This document shows positions 1-5,897 of a DNA stretch of 8,541 nucleotides, in pieces. Origin of the DNA: Bacteriovoracaceae bacterium UBA2428 (GTDB lineage: Bacteria; Bdellovibrionota; UBA2428). How positions within the stretch are numbered: the first letter of the stretch is position 1; every line of letters starts with the position of its first letter. Below the pieces are notes generated by a model, which saw nothing but the letters and a program-made list of their open reading frames with translations, was not told the DNA's origin and made no database searches. A program made the translations under genes and the position numbers. The stretch covers positions 13,496-22,036 of the forward strand of contig DDRA01000020.1 in assembly GCA_002343545.1 (NCBI GenBank), written 5' to 3'.

Positions 1-1118
1 GTGCATGACACGCAGTCTATAATGTAGATTGGCCAGGCGCTTACCGAGAGGTTATTGAGTTGAACCCCCTGGATGGCAATGTTGTTCGGACGCATCGTCG
101 GCTGGTTGCCGTATGCATCGATGGCAATGCCTCGGCTTTCTTGGCGCGAGAAGCGCATGTTCTTGAGTCTCCCGTTCCTGACCTTGCCGTAGATCGATAT
201 GCCGCCGACGCCGCCGCTCATGTTGATATTGTCGAGGAGGAAGTTTTCGAACCAGTTCGTCGTGCCTTCGTTGACCATTTGGAGGTAGAGGCTGTCGGCG
301 CTCGTGCTCGAGGCGACGTTGATGTTTCGCATCGTGAGGTTGCTGATGCTCGCCGCATTGCCTTGCATCTGGAAGTAGAAGCTTTGATTGGTAACGTTCT
401 TCATCGAGACGTTTTCGATCAGAATGTTCGAGAGCGGGGAGCCCGTCTGGTTCGTCGCCACGTAGAAATAAGCAAATCGTGAAAGGTTGTTGGCCGTGAC
501 GTTACGTATCGTAATGTTCGTCGTTTTGGCGCCCCCGAGCGAGAAGAAGAAGCTGTCGCCGTAGTAGCTGTCGTAACGCGACATATCGGGTGCCGAGACG
601 TTCTCGATGAGAATGTTGCCGTGGTCGATCGTGGATCCCGTCGGAGTGCTCGCGTTCTGGAAGATGAAGCCGTACGCGCAGCGAGTGCCGGCGTCGAACG
701 TGATGTTTTTGAACTGCAGGTCCGAGAATTGGTACTCGCCGTAGAAACAGCGGTCAAAGCCGCCCTGCGCGGCGGCTTTGGTAAAGCGGAGGGTGTCAAA
801 GACGTGGCCGCGGTTGTCGGTCGTCGAGGCGTCCGTGCTGTGGAAGAGGACGCCGTGGGCGCCCGTGCCGCCGCCCACGCCTCCCGGCCGTTGGTTGAAG
901 GTGAACTGCAGGTCGTAGAGCCGCGAATGCAGCTGCGACTTCATGTTGACGAAGCCCGTGAAGGCATCGCGCGCGACGGCGTTACGGACTTGCACGAAGT
1001 TCGATTTCGTGAGGCTGAAGATATAATGGCTGCCCTGGGTCGCGTCCGTTGAGTTGCCTTCCCAGTAGCCGCCTTCGATCCACACGTAGTTGCCGCCCAC
1101 GTTCACGAGACAGCGGGA
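1..1118 (-). repeat. Right-handed parallel beta-helix region (C-terminal head, incomplete)
   Basis: From about residue 1550 the sequence changes to short repeated rungs with the pattern N-x-x-[LI]-x-[NG]-[VIM]. The clearest rungs start at residues 1717 (NILIENV), 1750 (NITIRNV), 1780 (NILIENV), 1809 (NLTMRNI), 1841 (NFLLDNI), 1864 (NGRLKNM) and 1895 (NIAIQGV). Spacings are 33, 30, 29, 32, 23 and 31. Weaker rungs precede them near 1618, 1657 and 1682. Asparagine recurs at the same two places, as in the Asn ladders of pectate-lyase-like beta-helices. No lyase or hydrolase catalytic set is recognisable, so a binding role is as likely as an enzymatic one. The helix has not ended where the window stops; the last residues visible are DCVSC. 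Confidence 0.8.
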
Positions 1119-4100
1119 GCCGCCGTTGACGCCGGCGTCGGTCAGGCTGCAGGTCGCGGCCGGGGCGCCGCGGTCCTGGGTCAACGTCACCGAGGGGCTT
1201 AGCAAGACAAGCGCGACCTTGGCGTCGGTGATTTTGTAACCGGCCGTCGTGCGGCTCGTCTCTCCGACATAGATGTTGCGTGAGCCCGAGAGGGTCGAGA
1301 CGGTCGTATTGCCCGAGGCCGGGAGCGGGTAGACCTTGTTCGTCCACCATGTTTTGGCGACGGAGTTTCGGACGACGCCGTCGGAGCTGCGGGTGATCGA
1401 GACGGAGTTCGTGCGGAAGCCCGTGCCCGCGTCGCGGAAGGTCGAGGTCGCGGGCTCCGTTCCGAGCAAAAGGTCCTTGAGTCCCTTGTCGGCCTTAAGT
1501 CCGGTCGAGAAGAAGGTCGCGCCGACGCCATCGACGAGGCGGCATTCCCAGTTGAAGGCGCCCAGGCTTTCCGTGATCGTAAGTCCCGTGCAGGTGTCGT
1601 CGCCGACGACGACTTTGCGAAGCTCGCCGCCGTGCAGACACGAGGCAAAGCTTGTCGCCGCGCCCGGCGCGCAGGCCGCGCCCGTTCCGTCGTGGTAGGC
1701 GGTGCCGTCGTTCTTCACGTAATCCATCCACTGCGCGCCGTTCGTCGCGTAGAGCGGGAGGACCTCGAGGGGCGGGTAGTAAGTGCGGCTCACGCTCGTG
1801 GAGTTGCCGCCGATATCGGCCTGGGCGATCGTGACGACCTTCGCGCCCGCGCCCCCGGTCAAGACGAGCGTGCCCGAGTAGGTGCCGGCCCGGCCGGCGC
1901 CCGAGCAGGCCAGGCTCGTGGGCGAAGCGACGTCGCCGCTCACCGTGACCGTCGTCGCGACGGCCGTGCCGCCGTTACCGGCCGCGTAGGCCGTCTCGCA
2001 TGCGCCCGCGATCGCGATCTCGATGTTGGATCCGTTCGGCGTGGCCGTCGAGCCGTTCGCGGGCGAGGAGATCGTGACGACCGGCGCCAGGTTATCGGCC
2101 AGGACCGAGAGGTGCTCGATCGTCTGGTTCGAGGGGTTCGCGTTGTCCGAGACGTAGAGGGTGTAGTTCACGAACTGTTCTTCGCCCGCGTTGATGCCCG
2201 CGATGCGGCTGCCGTCGGCGGCGTTCGCGATCTGTCCGTTCATCGCGGTCGCGCCGGTCGAGTTGTTCAGCAGCAGCGTGCCACTCGTGGCGTCGGGCCA
2301 ATCCGTCGCGCTCGTGCCGATCTTGCGCTTGAGCGAGACGCGCAGGTCCGCGGGGTTCGTCGTGCCGACGTCGCTCATCGACCAGGCGACGTTCCAGTTC
2401 TTGCCGCCGTCGATGCGGGTCGCGGCGAAGCCCGTCACCGCGGGCGGGACGACGTCGTTGATGAACTTGGTGCGGATCGCGCCGTCGCAACGGCGGTTGT
2501 TCGAGGCGTCGCGTACGCACACCGTGTAGGCGTTCGTGTCGCCCGGCGTGAGCGACGAGTCCGAGTAGGAAAGCGTGAGCGTCGAGCCCAAGAGCGTGAC
2601 GCCGCCGCCGAGCGTGGGCGCCGTCGATCCGGCGGCGAAGCCGGCCCCGAAGGGGTTCGCGACGGCGGGGTTCATGGCGCGTTTGTATACGTCGTAGGTC
2701 AAGACGTTCGCGGCGTGGCCCGGGTACTGGTTATCCGACGCGGCCGACCAGGTCACGGCGATCGCGCCCGAGGCCGGATCGGCCGCGTTCAGGTTCGACG
2801 TGAAATTCGGCGCCGTCGTGTCGAGGGTGCTGACCGTCGGGTCCGTTGCGGGATTCGGCAGGTTCGCCGACTCGTTCGAGCCGGCGTCGACCGCCTTCAT
2901 GTAGACTTTGTAGGTGCGCTTGGCGTCGGCCACGAGGATCGAGTCGCTCAGGTAGCTCGAGAGGCAGGTGTCGTTCGCGCAAAAGATCTGGCCCAGCAGC
3001 GTCTGCGCCGCTTCGGCGGCCGCGGCGTTGGCCGCCGTCGTGGGATAACCGTAAATCGCGTAGCCCCGGTACTCGGCGAGTTGGGCGCCGTTCGCGGGGA
3101 CGGCCCAGGTCACGGTGATCGAGCGCTCGGCGCCGGAGCTCGCCGACAAAATACCCGGGAAGCCTTGCGGCGGCGTGATGTCGGGCACCGTGGCCGAGAG
3201 CGCCGCGGAATCCGCGATCGCGGTGCAGTTCGAACTGCCCGAGGGGATCGCGTCGGCGGTGTCGCAGGCGTTGACGACGGCGTAGACGACGCTCGCGTCG
3301 GTGAGCGTATAGTCGTTCGTCGTGATCGTCTTGCTGCAGGTCGTGCCGCACGTGATCGAGCTCGCCGAGACGAGCAACTCCTGGACGTTCTGCGCGGCAC
3401 CGCCACCGACCTTGGTCCAGATACGGATGCGGTACTCCTTGATGTCGGCGGAGCTCGAGGGGATCCACGTGGCTTCGAGCCGAGCGGGGCCCGACTGGTA
3501 GGCGAGGCTCTGAATGCCGACGAAGCTGGGCGCCGTGAGGTCGAGCGTGTAGCGGTCCAGGGGCACGTTGTTCGTCGAGACGTTGCCGGCCGCGTCCACG
3601 GCCCGGACGCAGACGCTGTAACGCGTGCGGGGGCTCAGATTGGAGATCTCGGTCACGACGGTTTGGCCGTTCGTGTAGCCGAGCGCCGTCGCCGAACGCG
3701 TCTCGTGGAGCGTACCCGCGGTGCAGGCGTTCGTCGGGTAGCTCGCGACGTAAAGGTTATACGCGACGGCGTCCGTCGGATCGATGGCGCTGAAGGTGAG
3801 CTTGAGTTTGCGGTCGCGGTCGGCGGGCGTGGTCGCGAGGTCGAGCGCGGTAAACTTGCCGTTGAAAGTCGGCGGGGTCATATCGCCCGCGTTCACGACG
3901 ATGACCTGGGTGTTCATGTTTTCCTGGCCGGTCGCGTCCGAATCGCGAACGATAAAGCGGTAGACGCCGTTCTCGGCGAGCGCGGGTAGCGAGATCCACT
4001 CCGAAGGCACCTCGAGCGCGGGATCCGTGATGACGACGGTTTTAAAGGGCACGCCCCCGTTCAGGAGGTTATTCGATCCGTCGACCTGATAGACTTTGCG

Positions 4101-5765
4101 GTACTTGATGCCGCCGTTGGCCTCGGCCCAGGGGGCCCGCAGCCAGAAGACGCCGTTTTCTTTTTTCTGCGCGTCGGCGCCCGCGCTGGTGGGCGCGCCG
4201 TGGTCGGGCAGGGTGATCGTGGCCGAGTCGTTGGTCGCGCAGTTTTCTTGGTAGGTGCCCGTCGCGCAGGCCCTCACGGCGAACGAGTAAGTCAGCTCGT
4301 CCCCGAGCGAGGCGGCGACGTACTGGTAGATCGACGAGTCGACCGTCGCCTTGGGCGGGAGCGAGAAGTCCACGCTCGTGCCGCGGTTGTAGTAGACCTT
4401 GAAGCTCTGGGCGGGGACGCCCGCGCTCGCGGGCACGTTCCAGGAGAGACGAACGCTGCGCTTGGGCGTGACCGTCGTGGCGAGGACGCTGAGGGTCGTG
4501 GCGCCCGAGAAGCTCGGCGCGTTCGTGCTGATCGTCGTGAGGGCGAGCGAGACCGTGCCGAACTTCGTGCGGCCGCCCGGGAAGGCGGCTTGGCAGGTAT
4601 AGGTGTAGTTGGCGCCTTCGCTGAGTCCCGAATCCGTGCGTTCCAGGACGGCCGAGGGGTTCGCGAGGTTCGTCGTGCGGGTCGCCGTGTAAACGCTCAC
4701 GCCGTCGCGGAAGATCGTCATCGAGGTGGCCTGCGCCGGGTACTGGTAGCGGACTTTGATTTGCGAGGCGTTCAGCGCGACCGACCCCGAAGCGACGCAG
4801 CCGTCGAAGTCGGGGATCACGGTGTTGCCCGTGCCGTCGTCCTGGGTCGTCACGTTGAGCTCGCGCGAGCCGAACTTTTCGCGGCCGCCCGAGAAGATCG
4901 CTTTGCAGTTGTAGCGGTAGCTCGTGCCCGGCAGCAGGCCCAGGTCATCGGTCGTGAGCGTGGCCGGATTGCGGGTCGCGTAGAATGGGATTCCGTTGCG
5001 GGTGAGCACGACTTCCTGCGCGCCCGTCGGAAACTCGAAGGTCAGTCGCGTCGACGTCGTCGAGAGCGCACTGCCCGTCAAGCAGCCGTTGAAGTTCGGC
5101 AGGTCCGCTTGGTTCTGCGAACCCGTCTCGACGTAAAGGTCTTTCGTGCCGAGCTTGCTCACGTTGCCGGGGTAAAGCGCTTCGCAGGTGTACTGGTAGG
5201 ACGAGCCGGCGGCGAGCGAGGCGTCGACGTGTTCCGTCACGCCGCGGTCCGTGGTGGACCAGAAGGGCGTGCCGTTGCGGCGAAGCGTGATCTTCGTCGC
5301 GCTCGCCGGCCATTCGAAGCTGACCTTGGCCGAGAGGGCTTGCGGCTGGGTGGCGGTTTTGCAGATCTCGGCGTCGGGGACGGAGTCGCCCTCCGGGATG
5401 TCCACGCTGAGTTCGGTCGCACCGAAGAGCGGGCCTTCGGCGAAGGTCGCTTCGCAGTTGTAGCGGTAGGTGCTGCCGGCGGCCAGTCCCGTGTCGGTCG
5501 TCTCGAGGGTGCTCGGTTGGGTCGTCGAGAAGAAGGGAATGCCGTTGCGGTAGATCGTGACTTTGTGGGCCTTCGCGGGGAATTCGAACTTGATGAGGGC
5601 CGTGCTCGAAGAGGCCGCCGTGCCCGCGAGACAGCCCTGGAAGGTTTCGCTCATCTGCGAAGGCAGGAGTCCTTTGACCTCGACGCAGGAACCCAGCAGG
5701 AACGCGCCGACGACGCCGGCGGCGACACGGTGGAGGAGGGTTCTCGCGAAGGGTTTCTTTTTCAT
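1..5765 (-). CDS. Giant multi-domain surface lipoprotein (Ig-like/Fn3 array plus C-terminal beta-helix), 3' end outside window
   Basis: The frame is open from ATG at 5765 to the left edge: 1921 codons with no stop, so the C-terminus is missing. The N-terminus (MKKKPFARTLLHRV...) has a basic n-region, a hydrophobic core and lipobox LLGSC. Cys27 is therefore the predicted lipidation site, and +2 is Val, which does not signal inner-membrane retention. Order of domains: four Cys-paired Ig-like modules (residues 45-405); eight Fn3/Ig-like modules (415-1335), with a clear Fn3 G-strand signature YSVCVRAVDAAGN in the third; a Cys-rich module (1340-1545) with C1365, C1376, C1392 and C1408; and a right-handed beta-helix from about 1550 to the edge. 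Upstream, AAGAG lies 9 bases before the ATG, and AAGG abuts it. Known: such modules form extended extracellular stalks. Inferred: an outer-membrane-anchored adhesin or surface-binding protein. No catalytic motif was seen, although beta-helix heads can also be polysaccharide lyases. The gene appears to have its own promoter. Existence and architecture are secure; function is not. Confidence 0.93.
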   Translation of the reverse strand, partial: MKKKPFARTLLHRVAAGVVGAFLLGSCVEVKGLLPSQMSETFQGCLAGTAASSSTALIKFEFPAKAHKVTIYRNGIPFFSTTQPSTLETTDTGLAAGSTYRYNCEATFAEGPLFGATELSVDIPEGDSVPDAEICKTATQPQALSAKVSFEWPASATKITLRRNGTPFWSTTDRGVTEHVDASLAAGSSYQYTCEALYPGNVSKLGTKDLYVETGSQNQADLPNFNGCLTGSALSTTSTRLTFEFPTGAQEVVLTRNGIPFYATRNPATLTTDDLGLLPGTSYRYNCKAIFSGGREKFGSRELNVTTQDDGTGNTVIPDFDGCVASGSVALNASQIKVRYQYPAQATSMTIFRDGVSVYTATRTTNLANPSAVLERTDSGLSEGANYTYTCQAAFPGGRTKFGTVSLALTTISTNAPSFSGATTLSVLATTVTPKRSVRLSWNVPASAGVPAQSFKVYYNRGTSVDFSLPPKATVDSSIYQYVAASLGDELTYSFAVRACATGTYQENCATNDSATITLPDHGAPTSAGADAQKKENGVFWLRAPWAEANGGIKYRKVYQVDGSNNLLNGGVPFKTVVITDPALEVPSEWISLPALAENGVYRFIVRDSDATGQENMNTQVIVVNAGDMTPPTFNGKFTALDLATTPADRDRKLKLTFSAIDPTDAVAYNLYVASYPTNACTAGTLHETRSATALGYTNGQTVVTEISNLSPRTRYSVCVRAVDAAGNVSTNNVPLDRYTLDLTAPSFVGIQSLAYQSGPARLEATWIPSSSADIKEYRIRIWTKVGGGAAQNVQELLVSASSITCGTTCSKTITTNDYTLTDASVVYAVVNACDTADAIPSGSSNCTAIADSAALSATVPDITPPQGFPGILSASSGAERSITVTWAVPANGAQLAEYRGYAIYGYPTTAANAAAAEAAQTLLGQIFCANDTCLSSYLSDSILVADAKRTYKVYMKAVDAGSNESANLPNPATDPTVSTLDTTAPNFTSNLNAADPASGAIAVTWSAASDNQYPGHAANVLTYDVYKRAMNPAVANPFGAGFAAGSTAPTLGGGVTLLGSTLTLSYSDSSLTPGDTNAYTVCVRDASNNRRCDGAIRTKFINDVVPPAVTGFAATRIDGGKNWNVAWSMSDVGTTNPADLRVSLKRKIGTSATDWPDATSGTLLLNNSTGATAMNGQIANAADGSRIAGINAGEEQFVNYTLYVSDNANPSNQTIEHLSVLADNLAPVVTISSPANGSTATPNGSNIEIAIAGACETAYAAGNGGTAVATTVTVSGDVASPTSLACSGAGRAGTYSGTLVLTGGAGAKVVTIAQADIGGNSTSVSRTYYPPLEVLPLYATNGAQWMDYVKNDGTAYHDGTGAACAPGAATSFASCLHGGELRKVVVGDDTCTGLTITESLGAFNWECRLVDGVGATFFSTGLKADKGLKDLLLGTEPATSTFRDAGTGFRTNSVSITRSSDGVVRNSVAKTWWTNKVYPLPASGNTTVSTLSGSRNIYVGETSRTTAGYKITDAKVALVLLSPSVTLTQDRGAPAATCSLTDAGVNGGSRCLVNVGGNYVWIEGGYWEGNSTDATQGSHYIFSLTKSNFVQVRNAVARDAFTGFVNMKSQLHSRLYDLQFTFNQRPGGVGGGTGAHGVLFHSTDASTTDNRGHVFDTLRFTKAAAQGGFDRCFYGEYQFSDLQFKNITFDAGTRCAYGFIFQNASTPTGSTIDHGNILIENVSAPDMSRYDSYYGDSFFFSLGGAKTTNITIRNVTANNLSRFAYFYVATNQTGSPLSNILIENVSMKNVTNQSFYFQMQGNAASISNLTMRNINVASSTSADSLYLQMVNEGTTNWFENFLLDNINMSGGVGGISIYGKVRNGRLKNMRFSRQESRGIAIDAYGNQPTMRPNNIAIQGVQLNNLSVSAWPIYIIDCVSC
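1765..4532 (-). repeat. Eight consecutive Fn3/Ig-like modules in the giant lipoprotein
   Basis: Each module begins with a proline-bearing edge strand (APSF, APTS, TPPTF, TAPSF, TPPQG, TAPNF, VPPAV, LAPVV). The key Pro falls at residues 417, 525, 632, 746, 866, 986, 1108 and 1228, giving spacings of 108, 107, 114, 120, 120, 122 and 120. Modules 1 to 7 look Fn3-like: a W or hydrophobic B strand, a Y-x-V/L-Y strand, and a late Y-x-V-x-V-R/K-A-x-D strand ending near G-N, clearest at about residues 710-725 and again near 955. The eighth (about 1226-1335, VVTISSPANG...) looks more like a bacterial Ig-like domain. Several modules hold extra cysteine pairs near the F-G region. Known: Fn3 arrays act as spacers. 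Inferred: the stalk of a long surface fibre. Confidence 0.82.
4533..5633 (-). repeat. Four tandem Cys-paired Ig-like modules in the giant lipoprotein
   Basis: Residues 45-405 contain four diverged copies of one module of 90-95 residues. Each opens with a Cys in a G-C-L/V-like context (C45, C135, C228, C323). It continues with an R-N/D-G turn followed in the first three copies by a P-F-aromatic stretch, then a D-x-x-L-x-x-G-x-x-Y stretch, and closes with Y-N/T-C-E/K/Q-A (C104, C194, C287, C391) and an F/L-G strand. The Cys-to-Cys distance is 59 residues in each of the first three copies and 68 in the fourth, which carries a short insertion. The even number and fixed spacing suggest one disulfide per module, as in Ig-type domains exported to an oxidising compartment. 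The modules differ at the DNA level, so this is an old internal duplication. I cannot name the Pfam family. Confidence 0.85.
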
Positions 5766-5828
5766 CCTTAAGATCTCTTCGACTTAGTTTGCCGAAAACA
5801 AAGGATTCGCGAGATTAAGTGTTGGTGA

Positions 5829-5842
5829 GGGACGGCAGTCCC
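5829..5842 (-). other. Small stem-loop in the leader of the giant lipoprotein gene
   Basis: GGGAC-(4-base loop)-GTCCC forms a perfect five-pair GC-rich stem just downstream of the predicted transcription start. It is not followed by a T-run on the minus strand, so it is unlikely to be an intrinsic terminator. A 5'-end stem of this kind could stabilise a long transcript. The remaining leader (5828-5766) is comparatively AT-rich and shows nothing further that I recognise. Confidence 0.35.
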
Positions 5843-5844
5843 AA

Positions 5845-5856
5845 AATCCTAGGATT
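5845..5856. promoter_or_regulatory. Perfect 12-base palindrome (AATCCTAGGATT) over the predicted -10/start region
   Basis: AATCCTAGGATT is identical to its reverse complement. Its right end overlaps three bases of the predicted -10 box and the rest covers the expected transcription start. That is where a dimeric repressor would compete with RNA polymerase, so an operator is plausible. No regulator gene is in the window and I cannot assign a family. A 12-base palindrome may also arise by chance. Confidence 0.35.
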
Positions 5857-5882
5857 ATCAGGGCGTTGCAGGGTTAGGTGAA
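5854..5882 (-). promoter_or_regulatory. Predicted sigma-70-type promoter of the giant lipoprotein gene
   Basis: Read leftward, a -35-like box TTCACC (5882-5877, four of six consensus positions) is followed by exactly 17 bases and a -10-like box GATAAT (5859-5854, five of six). It begins 16 bases after the stop of the FliF/FliG-like gene. Transcription would start near 5847, leaving a leader of about 80 bases before the ATG at 5765. This would separate the giant gene from the upstream pair. No convincing terminator lies between them, so read-through remains possible. Confidence 0.45.
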
Positions 5883-5897
5883 GATAGTTTAAAGTCG

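Noticed and set aside
1632..3989. A 785-codon plus-strand open frame (Arg/Val/Gly-rich)
   Set aside because: It lies opposite the clearly coding Fn3 region. Its composition is low-complexity Arg/Val/Gly/Asp, with no motif or hydrophobic core, as expected for the shadow of a GC-rich gene.
4200..5771. A 523-codon plus-strand open frame
   Set aside because: Antisense shadow of the Cys-paired and early Fn3 modules; Arg/Glu/Gly-rich with no recognisable domain.
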